Below are positions 1 through 6,269 of a stretch of DNA of 30,381 nt, piece after piece. A program made the position numbers and the translations under genes. This DNA is from a virus, in the IMG/VR virus record IMGVR_UViG_3300046542_000607, positions 1-30,381 of that record; one strand, given 5' to 3'. Within the stretch, counting starts at the first letter, position 1. The number at the start of each line of letters is the position of its first letter. Under the pieces are notes generated by a model. The model was not told the origin of the DNA and did no database searches. It worked only from the letters and a program-made list of their open reading frames with translations.

Positions 1-420
1 ATGAATGCAAATAAAACCGGTCGGCGGAATAGGCGCTGGATCCTCCTGATACTCGTCGCCCTTCCAATCGCTTTTTGGTATTTCGGCTTCCCAGTCGTAG
101 CGGTGAATTTCTCCCCAAACAGCGAGGGAGAATTTCACTACGTCTGGAATACTCAAGACAGGATTCATAGAGGCGATATCAAGCACGGTGGCTCGGCCGT
201 TGAGTTCGGCTACCTATTCCCCGATGACGACTTTTTCATGATGTTCGATTGGTGGACTGATAAAGGTTTTCAGAGGTGCATCGACATCACCCCCAAATGG
301 GGTCGAACCATTGACATCTATCTGGATGAAACAGGCAGGATCGATATCGCTAAAACAGGCCCGGACGTTATTTCTAGATTGAAGCAATGCACCGGCGAGC
401 CTGACCCTTTCCGGTCATAG
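1..420 (+). CDS. Small membrane-anchored protein of unknown function
   Basis: This is a 139-aa ORF whose ATG is the first base of the window, so an upstream extension or RBS cannot be seen. The N-terminus is basic (KTGRRNRR), followed by one hydrophobic segment at about residues 13-35, then a soluble region rich in aromatic and acidic residues. That pattern fits an inner-membrane anchor with a periplasmic domain. I recognise no family. It lies outside the proposed prophage junction at about 983-1006, so it is probably a host gene. Confidence 0.55.
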   Translation: MNANKTGRRNRRWILLILVALPIAFWYFGFPVVAVNFSPNSEGEFHYVWNTQDRIHRGDIKHGGSAVEFGYLFPDDDFFMMFDWWTDKGFQRCIDITPKWGRTIDIYLDETGRIDIAKTGPDVISRLKQCTGEPDPFRS

Positions 421-690
421 GGGAGCTTTCTGCTTTGGAGCAGATCAAGTGGATCAAAGTGATCTTCGGAGACGTGGCCGCCGTGCCCCCGTACTTTATC
501 GGAAATGCCAGTCACTTTTCTCTGCATCACCAGGACTGCGCATAAGCGCAGCCATCGATGTATTCGATGCCGCTGAGAACAAATCTTCCCTTAAATGCAT
601 TGAAGGGGAACGCTACTAATGAGTGTGGAAAATCAAAACTGAAATGCGTCGTAACGAATGACTTAACTCAGCACAGGAGTGCATGTGCCG

Positions 691-718
691 GATGGCGGAT
701 GGCGGATGGCGGATGGCG
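691..718. repeat. Four perfect tandem copies of a 7-bp unit
   Basis: GATGGCG is repeated four times without error. The unit length is not a multiple of three, and no real gene covers it. It is probably a slippage-prone simple repeat on the host side of the junction. Confidence 0.8.
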
Positions 719-787
719 TTGATCCCGCGAAGGGATTATTCGTTCGCCTGCCGGATCAATATTCGATGTTTCCACTTCCATCGACAA

Positions 788-822
788 GCTAGGAGGACTC
801 TCCTAGCGCCATGGCATTTTTT
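788..822 (+). terminator. Possible rho-independent terminator
   Basis: GCTAGGAG and CTCCTAGC form an 8-bp perfect stem around a 4-base loop. A GCCATGGC palindrome and a run of six T (817-822) follow. The T run is not directly at the base of the main stem, so function is uncertain. It could serve rightward transcription arriving from the ORF at 1-420. Confidence 0.3.
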
Positions 823-921
823 AGAAAAGGTCAGTAGTGGGCGGCACAGATCCACATTCGTGCGATAGCAATCATAGGCAGGTCTGTCCCAAATTTGGTC
901 CAATATTGCCTTTTGCCAGAC

Positions 922-969
922 ACCAAAAACCACAAACCCCCGACTTTCTCTAGGAAAATCAGGGGTTTG
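922..969 (-). terminator. Strong minus-strand terminator behind the tRNA 3' end
   Basis: Read on the minus strand, the arms at 969-954 and 948-933 pair over 16 positions with a 5-base CTAGA loop, followed by TGGTTTTTGG. The imperfect positions are G-U wobbles on the minus strand but C-A mismatches on the plus strand, so the hairpin is built for minus-strand RNA. It begins about 14 bases after the CCA of the tRNA fragment, as expected for the native terminator of a tRNA gene. Confidence 0.65.
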
Positions 970-982
970 CGTTTACTGAATG

Positions 983-1006
983 TGGCGGTGAAGGAGAGAT
1001 TCGAAA
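983..1006 (-). other. tRNA 3'-end fragment; candidate prophage attachment core
   Basis: On the minus strand this reads a T-loop TTCGAAT, a 3' T-stem CTCTC, an acceptor strand CTTCACC, discriminator G and CCA. The expected 5' T-stem partner GAGAG is absent (the window has GTAGT), and no tRNA body follows upstream, so only the last ~24 bases are preserved. This is what integration into a tRNA 3' end leaves at the distal junction. The acceptor strand resembles tRNA-Ser(GGA), but that identity is from memory. The terminator at 922-969 places host DNA on the left and the element on the right. Confidence 0.6.
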
Positions 1007-1182
1007 CTACCCGTTTTCGAGTTTTGAAACTCACCCCCCTGATTTATAAGGGCTGCAGCCTGGTCGTCCGCCCAGAATCTGTCCCATCTCAGTCCCATGG
1101 CGGTCCCAGAAGAAAACGCATAAGGGCGCAGAAACGGGCACTCAGCGTTTTTTTTGCGTTTTATGTTGCCCCCTGGGAAAAA

Positions 1183-1455
1183 GGTAAGATCGGTAATATT
1201 GAAATTGAAAGCCGCTGGAAGCCTTCAAATACGGGGATTTGAAGGATTTCAATAAAGGTAATAATTAGGAAAGGATAAGGTTAGAAAATTACCTTTTGCT
1301 TGGTAATCCTCCATGAGCCTCAAAACCAGTAAAACCGGGCACTTCAGAAGATATTACCTCTAGCATTACTCAAAATTACCCTCTGAGGTAATGACGGAGA
1401 GTCAAGCCCTGCGGGGGCTGCAGCCCATTTCTGGTCCGACATTACCCAAATTACC
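1183..1455. repeat. Cluster of ATTACC/GGTAAT motifs (possible integrase arm sites)
   Basis: There are nine exact hexamers in 264 bp. GGTAAT lies at 1192, 1257, 1302 and 1387. ATTACC lies at 1288, 1353, 1375, 1441 and 1450. Near-matches are GGTAAG at 1183 and ATTACT at 1365. Several are flanked by A runs (AAAATTACC at 1285 and 1372). Chance would give about 0.1 copies in this length. The position 180-450 bp inside the tRNA-type attachment core fits arm-type binding sites for a tyrosine integrase or excisionase. Operator or iteron function is not excluded. Confidence 0.6.
1222..1245. repeat. Perfect 9-bp inverted repeat
   Basis: CCTTCAAAT and ATTTGAAGG flank a 6-base spacer ACGGGG. Neither side has a T tract, so it is not an intrinsic terminator. 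It sits among the ATTACC motifs and may be a protein-binding site. Confidence 0.55.
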
Positions 1456-1770
1456 CTTTTTCCAGCCCTCAACCGAAACCGGCTACGTGAATCGGACTCA
1501 CTCTCCCCCAGCACGTAAATAAAGCCTCAGAAGCCTCCTCCCTGATTTGCGTACCAACTCCGTAACCTGCCTGAAGGGTATCCGAGAAGGATTTCTAAGC
1601 TAGCGATCCTGATGCCCTTCGCAGCCCTTTTTGCAGAATGTACGCGTCCGCGAAGCCGTCCTGCTGCGCCGACCTCAGCCAGTAACGCAAACGTCTTCAC
1701 AACCGTTGAAAATCCTGCATAGAAGTGTTGAAGGCATCGCGCATCGAGGCTAGACTCGAATTTCGTACCA

Positions 1771-1797
1771 TTTTTTTGCAGAAAATCCGCAAAAAAA
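1771..1797. promoter_or_regulatory. Inverted repeat just upstream of the defence pair
   Basis: T7GC and GCA7 are perfect 9-base arms separated by 9 bases, ending 17 bases before the rloA-like start codon. The location suits an operator or a 5'-leader hairpin controlling the pair. I see no clear -35/-10 set. The gene's RBS (AAGGAAAG, 1801-1808) lies immediately downstream. Confidence 0.35.
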
Positions 1798-1814
1798 CCT
1801 AAGGAAAGAAAAAT

Positions 1815-3089
1815 ATGCTCGTGCAGTTCAGTGTCGAAAACTATCGATCGGTCAAGGATGTCTGCGAGCTAAGCATGGTTGCGTCTCGGTATTACAAAGA
1901 AAACGAAGAAGAAAATACATTTGAGACAGGTATTGCAGATTGCCCGCGCTTACTCAAATCAGTAGTGATTTACGGCCCAAACGGATCTGGTAAAAGCACT
2001 CTCCTCGAAGCTATGAAGTTCGTGGAAACTTTTGTATTGAAATCCGCGCCCAAGTCTCAAGCAGGCGAGGAAATCAATGTAACGCCTTTTCGCCTATCTA
2101 AAGACACCAGGAACAAACCATCAAACTTTGAAATAATCTTTATTGAAGATAACGTCCGTTATGAGTACGGCTTATGCACCACGCGAGAACGCGTTATGGA
2201 AGAGTGGTTGATTGCCTTCCCTAACGGAGTATCTCAAAAATGGTTCCATAGGGTTTACGACGCGGACACCGAAACCTATGCATATAAGTACTCGAAATAC
2301 TTTGAGGGTGGACGGCTGCGCGGCATTTGGCAAAAACAAACCCGCCAGAATGCGTCATATTTATCTACTGCAATCCAGCTAAATAATGAGCAGCTTACTC
2401 CTGTATACAATTGGTTTTTCCGTAGATTGGCCACACTTCGCCCTGATGGTCTTTCATCGGAGTTCACAGCAGAATACTGCCTTGATAGCGACTTCAAAAA
2501 AAGCGTTATTGAGTTTATCAGCAGTGCCGACATCCCCTTAACAAACATTGAAGTCGAAACATTGAAGTACTTGGATATGAAGTTTCCAGAGCATATCCCA
2601 ACGGCCTTCAGAGAAGAAATCACAAAATCACTAAAAGACAAAGAGTATCACGAAGTCAGCTTCGTAAGAACAGACGACGCTGGCGAGAGTGTTAGATTCA
2701 AACTATCTGAAGAATCACAGGGCACTCAGGGACTATTTAATTTTGCGGGCCCATGGATAGATGTGATTGCAAACGACTTAGTATTGTTCGTTGACGAACT
2801 GGATAGCAGTCTGCACCCTTTGATTGTTCACCATCTTGTTGACATCTTGCATAAGTCTGGCTCAAACGCACAAATCATTTTCACAACACATGACACGACG
2901 ATTCTTTCTCAAAAAATCCTTCGTCGGGACCAAGTGTGGCTTCTTAAAAAGAACAAACTTCACGCCTCGGAGCTTTACCCATTATCTGATTACAAAATCC
3001 GCGATGGCGAGGCAATTGAAAAAGGCTACCTTTCGGGTCGCTATGGCGCAGTTCCGTTCATCAAGGATATGAGCTTCAATGGGATCTGA
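1815..3089 (+). CDS. RloA/AbiLi-like AAA ATPase, defence pair component
   Basis: This is a 424-aa AAA15/AAA21-type ATPase. The Walker A motif is GPNGSGKS at about residues 54-61. The Walker B region (LFVDELDSSLHP) is near residues 322-333 and the H-loop (FTTHD) near 356-360. A strong RBS (AAGGAAAG) precedes the ATG. It overlaps the RloB-like gene by 11 bp, so the two are translationally coupled. Such ATPases pair with TOPRIM-like effectors in abortive-infection loci (RloA/RloB, lactococcal AbiL). The usual view is that the ATPase senses infection and releases the effector. Its AT-rich codons contrast with the phage core, marking it as acquired cargo. The family call is firm; an anti-phage role here is inferred. 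Confidence 0.85.
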   Translation: MLVQFSVENYRSVKDVCELSMVASRYYKENEEENTFETGIADCPRLLKSVVIYGPNGSGKSTLLEAMKFVETFVLKSAPKSQAGEEINVTPFRLSKDTRNKPSNFEIIFIEDNVRYEYGLCTTRERVMEEWLIAFPNGVSQKWFHRVYDADTETYAYKYSKYFEGGRLRGIWQKQTRQNASYLSTAIQLNNEQLTPVYNWFFRRLATLRPDGLSSEFTAEYCLDSDFKKSVIEFISSADIPLTNIEVETLKYLDMKFPEHIPTAFREEITKSLKDKEYHEVSFVRTDDAGESVRFKLSEESQGTQGLFNFAGPWIDVIANDLVLFVDELDSSLHPLIVHHLVDILHKSGSNAQIIFTTHDTTILSQKILRRDQVWLLKKNKLHASELYPLSDYKIRDGEAIEKGYLSGRYGAVPFIKDMSFNGI

Positions 3090-3750
3090 AAACTTGTTTC
3101 ATCTGAGAAAAGGAAAAACAACGAGATCTCTATCAAGGAGGGGGCCAATGAAAGACTCCGCCCCTATTTACTTGATTGTCTGCGAAGGAAAAAAAACCGA
3201 GCCTGAATATTTTAACGACTTGCGAAATCACGAACGACTTGCGAGCATAACAGTAAAAGTATGCGGTGAATGTGGATCTGCGCCGATCTCCGTTGTAGAA
3301 CATGCTATACAGCTCTATAAGGATATGACAAAAGAGGGAGAAACAGTCGAGGGAATTTTCTGTGTTTTCGACAAAGACAACCACGAAAGCTTCTTTCGAG
3401 CCTGCGCCCTAATCGAAAAATCAAAAAAAGAGAATATGCCTATCACCGCGGTGTTTTCAATACCGTGCTTTGAATACTGGTTGTTACTTCACTTCCAGTA
3501 CAACCGAGCACCATTCCAAGGTAAAGGTAATGCTAGTATTGCCGGAGTAGTCTGCAAGCAAGTGCAGGCTCATATTAAGGGATATACCAAAGGTGCTAAA
3601 GGATTATACGCAAAGTTAAAATGTAAACAGGCGGATGCCATTTCACACTCTCAGCGTGCTATTGAGGACGTTGATGCTACGGGTCAAGACAATCCTTCGA
3701 CTTATGTTCATACACTTGTCGAACAGCTTCTGAAGTACTCTGACGCGTAG
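3079..3750 (+). CDS. RloB/AbiLii-like protein, probable TOPRIM-type effector
   Basis: This 223-aa protein begins with MGSENLFHLRK, matching the usual basic N-terminus of RloB proteins, which supports the start at 3079 rather than the internal ATG at 3148. Family motifs are VCEGKKTEPEYF (about residues 34-45, acidic TOPRIM-like site), FDKD (about 97-100) and PCFEYWLLLHF (about 134-144). It lies directly after the ATPase with an 11-bp overlap and is the likely toxic or nucleolytic partner. No transporter or modification genes accompany it, so this is a two-gene system. Substrate and trigger cannot be read from sequence. Confidence 0.83.
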   Translation: MGSENLFHLRKGKTTRSLSRRGPMKDSAPIYLIVCEGKKTEPEYFNDLRNHERLASITVKVCGECGSAPISVVEHAIQLYKDMTKEGETVEGIFCVFDKDNHESFFRACALIEKSKKENMPITAVFSIPCFEYWLLLHFQYNRAPFQGKGNASIAGVVCKQVQAHIKGYTKGAKGLYAKLKCKQADAISHSQRAIEDVDATGQDNPSTYVHTLVEQLLKYSDA

Positions 3751-4301
3751 ACAGATTTGTCTTCCCCCCAGGGCCGCCAATTTGTTGTCAGATCTTTGGC
3801 CGTACGCAAAACAATGCAAAGGACGCCATGCGTTCCAGCAATCCACAGAGCATGCATGCCCAACCTTTTCACGCGTTCACGTCGCTGTCTTCCGAGTCGA
3901 TTCAAATCGACCACTGGTAGGTGATGAAAACGAAATTATTGCCAAATTTTCGTTTTTTTCACCTCCAGCCCCCAAAATGCTTAGCCTCCTCTCCTCTCCA
4001 ACTGCTGCGTCGAGTCCTGCAGACATTGAAATCTTCTTACAAAGCTTTTCAATTCCTTTCACTGTTGGAAACGTTGCATCTATCCATGCAGCCCGCAACT
4101 TGCGAGCCTCCACATCGCGTTTACAATCCGATCGCCTTTGCATAAAAGAACCACGTGTAGCCCGTCGGCGGGAGGGGGATAAGTGCTTTTTCAACTGCTT
4201 TTTTATGAGCAGTGGGATTTTCAATAGCCAACCGGCCGACCTTCGCGGTGACGCCAATGCCGTCAGTCGCCGAGTAGATGTAGCCCCATTCGCCTGACGA
4301 T
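3751..4301. other. Gene-poor spacer between defence pair and SOS cassette
   Basis: No ORF here has a start with an RBS and a convincing product. On the minus strand, a reading frame at 3877-4143 (88 codons from an ATG without RBS) and another at 4121-4324 (no start codon) look partly protein-like and could be relics of lost genes. A weak hairpin AGACA/TGTCT at 3749-3762 straddles the end of the rloB-like gene. Confidence 0.45.
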
Positions 4302-4324
4302 ATACTGTCTGCATATACAGTATT
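4121..4324 (-). pseudogene. Possible remnant of a leftward gene
   Basis: The frame is open for 68 codons and reads as ordinary protein with GC-ending codons, for example SSGEWGYIYSATDGIG and LIPLPPTGYTWFFYAK, ending in TAA at 4121-4123. It has no ATG, GTG or usable TTG near its 5' end, and its upstream end runs into the LexA box. A neighbouring frame has an ATG inside the box but gives Arg/Ser-rich, shadow-like sequence. It may be a 5'-truncated gene. No family recognised. Confidence 0.25.
4302..4323. promoter_or_regulatory. LexA (SOS) box
   Basis: The site has 7-bp perfect dyad arms ATACTGT and ACAGTAT with an 8-base centre, giving the gamma-proteobacterial LexA pattern CTG-N10-CAG flanked by TA. 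It ends 22 bases before the ATG of the downstream cassette, where bound LexA would block transcription. TATACT (4301-4306) and TATACA (4314-4319) within it could serve as a -10. Confidence 0.85.
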
Positions 4325-4345
4325 TCAACAGGGTACGTGTGTCCG

Positions 4346-4597
4346 ATGAATAGAGAATCTGCGGCAGCTTTGACTCCGGTTTCGTCCGGGGTTGCGCAAT
4401 GGCAGGTCATGCTGCGCGATGAGGAGGCGTTGCTCGCAATGCCCGGTGCCCATCACAAAGCGTTGCTCAGGCAAGCCCGTGCACTGCACCAGGACCATAT
4501 GATCGATGCTGACGAATTAGGCGACTTTCTAGAGTTAGCGGACGCGGCGCTAGCCTACGCAGTCGAATCGCTACTTGACCTCGACGCTGACGAGTAG
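4346..4597 (+). CDS. LexA-controlled small acidic protein, first gene of SOS cassette
   Basis: This is an 83-aa protein, or 86 aa if translation starts at the GTG at 4337. AGGG at 4330-4333 lies 12 bases before the ATG and only 3 before the GTG, so the start is not settled. The protein is helical and acidic, with a segment QWQVMLRDEEALLAMPG and a C-terminus ending LLDLDADE. There is no TM segment and no recognised domain. It is the first gene behind a LexA box and is followed after 8 bases by the gene at 4606. An SOS-induced phage function such as an antirepressor is a reasonable guess, not shown. Confidence 0.75.
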   Translation: MNRESAAALTPVSSGVAQWQVMLRDEEALLAMPGAHHKALLRQARALHQDHMIDADELGDFLELADAALAYAVESLLDLDADE

Positions 4598-4605
4598 GGG
4601 GCACC

Positions 4606-4902
4606 ATGCACGTATTGGTCACCCCTATGCGCGAACGTGGTGTCGCGCTAGATCCGAAGGAGCGGCGACGTTACCCAGCGATCCGGGGTAACGTCATGGT
4701 CAACTCAACTAACTGCCATGAATTAGGTCGCGCAGCCAACGTTGCCCGCGTTGAGGTGGGAATGCCACTCGACCCAGATCCGTTACCGCCTTTACTCGAT
4801 GCCACGCTGGCGGGAATGGCGGTAACAGGCTTCGTGCTAAGCGGCATTGAATACGTCGACGGCTGCGCTTTTGCGCAGTCGTGGTGGTGTCGACTTGAGT
4901 AG
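4606..4902 (+). CDS. Second gene of SOS cassette, unknown function
   Basis: This is a 98-aa protein with a good RBS (AGGGGG, 4596-4601) overlapping the stop of the preceding gene, so the two form one transcription unit under the LexA box. It has a basic patch DPKERRRYPAIRG at about residues 16-28 and a Pro-rich middle (DPDPLPPLLD). The C-terminus is unusual, with Cys, Trp-Trp and a final RLE. I do not recognise a family. Codon use resembles the phage core more than the AT-rich cargo on either side. Confidence 0.7.
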   Translation: MHVLVTPMRERGVALDPKERRRYPAIRGNVMVNSTNCHELGRAANVARVEVGMPLDPDPLPPLLDATLAGMAVTGFVLSGIEYVDGCAFAQSWWCRLE

Positions 4903-4973
4903 TAGGTTTATACCTATCGTTATGTGATATAGAGCAGAGAGGAAATATACAAAGAAGCCAACACCAGGTGCAG

Positions 4974-6221
4974 ATGATGGATCAAAACAACGACAAAAAA
5001 TGTATCTACTGCACTCGCAGTGGTCCGTTCTCTGACGAACATGTATTCCCCGCAGGAATGGGCGGCGATGACAAAGACTTTTTATTAGAGGACTTGGTTT
5101 GCGCCGACTGCAATACAACAATTTTCTCTCCTTTGGAACTATCTCTGATGAGGCGCTCGCCGACAGGGTTAGGGCGGAAATTTCTTCAAAGCAAGACAAG
5201 AGAGAAGGGAAAGAGAACTACGAAACCTACAATCGAAACTAAAGGCCACTTTATAATTGATGAGTCTGGCGAGTACCTAGAGGCGGAGTATGACAAGGAA
5301 GGCAATGATATTGTACTTGCGCAATGTATATTCAAGGGTGACTCGATTAACTATGCGGCGCATGATCGAGACAATCTGAAGAAACTATATTCGGAGCTTT
5401 CCAAGCATCTGAATTCTTCAACCGTCGATCTTATTATAAAGAAAAGAGAGTTGACGGTAAGTTACGAAGTAACTACTTATGAGTGGGGGAAGGATGAGTA
5501 TGTACTTTCATCGATCGTGGAGCTGCCTAAAGCTCCGAAATTAGGGATTTGGCTGGAGGCAATGAGTAGTGCTCAGGCCTCTATATCGCCGCGATTTTAC
5601 CAAAGACCCAAGGGTCAGCTGGTTCTGAAGATCGGTCCGCAATCGAAGCCAGCAGAACTATTAAGAAGCATGCGAAGGACACTTCCTTCCATGCTAGCTA
5701 AGCAAGGGGAAGCGGCTGAAAACTCTATAAATCAGCCGGTCATCCATATTGAAATGCCCATAGATATGCATAGCACTGAAAGGGCAATTGCTAAAATAGG
5801 AGTAAATTTTCTAGCACACACTTTTGGACCTGAATTTGTTCGTCGCTCAGAGTTTGACAGGGTCAAGCAGTCTATACGGACGGGGCGCCCTGAGTTGCTT
5901 TTTTCTGCTTTTGGCCCAGAGGATGAAGACACAACAGTAGAATTATTTGGGTCGCCTCCTGCGCAGTGTCATTGCTTAATGCTAATAGGTGTGCCGTCAG
6001 ATAATGGATTTTGCGAGGTGTATTTTAATGCAAAATTGTATGGGTCTGGAGCATATCAAGTTACTCTGGCGCAAAGTCTCCCGCTCACTGATTTGTTTCA
6101 TCCGTTTTATTTCTTGGTTTACTATGAAGAAAACCGAATTGAAAAACTGTCGATGCTTGAATATCAATTAAGATACGGCGTATTGGTCCAGCGTTTTCTA
6201 GAGAGTGAAAACAATCAGTAG
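4974..6221 (+). CDS. HNH-type zinc-binding protein, probable nuclease cargo
   Basis: This protein is about 415 aa. Near the N-terminus it carries C-x2-C (CIYC), SDEHVFPAGMGG and then C-x2-CN (CADCN), the zinc-knuckle and histidine arrangement of HNH endonucleases. The remaining ~350 residues match nothing I know. AGGTG at 4966-4970 can serve ATG 4974 or 4977; the GTG at 4968 is less likely. The gene is AT-rich compared with the tail genes and points toward them, ending 25 bp from the convergent spike gene. That is a typical site for acquired cargo. The role could be defence, toxin or homing; the sequence does not decide. Confidence 0.7.
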   Translation: MMDQNNDKKCIYCTRSGPFSDEHVFPAGMGGDDKDFLLEDLVCADCNTTIFSPLELSLMRRSPTGLGRKFLQSKTREKGKRTTKPTIETKGHFIIDESGEYLEAEYDKEGNDIVLAQCIFKGDSINYAAHDRDNLKKLYSELSKHLNSSTVDLIIKKRELTVSYEVTTYEWGKDEYVLSSIVELPKAPKLGIWLEAMSSAQASISPRFYQRPKGQLVLKIGPQSKPAELLRSMRRTLPSMLAKQGEAAENSINQPVIHIEMPIDMHSTERAIAKIGVNFLAHTFGPEFVRRSEFDRVKQSIRTGRPELLFSAFGPEDEDTTVELFGSPPAQCHCLMLIGVPSDNGFCEVYFNAKLYGSGAYQVTLAQSLPLTDLFHPFYFLVYYEENRIEKLSMLEYQLRYGVLVQRFLESENNQ

Positions 6222-6227
6222 TGGGTG

Positions 6228-6269
6228 AGTTGAAGGCGATTACTTTTTAAAATGTAATCGCCTTCAACT
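6228..6269. repeat. Perfect 16-bp inverted repeat between convergent genes
   Basis: Arms AGTTGAAGGCGATTAC (6228-6243) and its exact complement (6254-6269) flank an A/T loop of 10 bases. The right arm encodes the last residues of the spike gene (LKAIT). The left arm is noncoding DNA after the HNH gene. No T run follows either arm, so it is not a classical terminator, although a hairpin between convergent genes could still stop or stabilise transcripts. Confidence 0.8.

Larger units (their letters stand above)
421..1814. other. 1.4 kb without a convincing gene; holds attachment junction and repeats
   Basis: No ORF here has a credible RBS plus protein-like composition. The stretch does contain a (GATGGCG)4 tandem repeat, a hairpin at 788-807, a minus-strand terminator, a tRNA 3' end, two GGCTGCAGCC palindromes (1051-1060 and 1416-1425), a cluster of ATTACC motifs, and inverted repeats at 1222-1245 and 1771-1797. 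From about 1460 to 1760 I see nothing definite. Confidence 0.6.

Noticed and set aside
895-1242. 115-codon plus-strand ORF over the tRNA end
   Set aside because: It crosses the terminator and tRNA fragment, reads as non-protein-like sequence and lacks an RBS.
1050-1426. Two GGGCTGCAGCC palindromes as a paired attachment site
   Set aside because: They are short, PstI-type palindromes common in GC-rich DNA, and flanking sequence does not match between the copies.
3877-4410. 177-codon minus-strand ORF across the LexA box
   Set aside because: It has Arg/Ser-rich composition, no RBS, and crosses both the LexA box and the start of a better-supported plus-strand gene. Only its last part (3877-4143) might be a relic.
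6228-6269. Classical rho-independent terminator
   Set aside because: The stem is perfect but neither side is followed by a T run; the T/A stretch is in the loop. Kept only as an inverted repeat.
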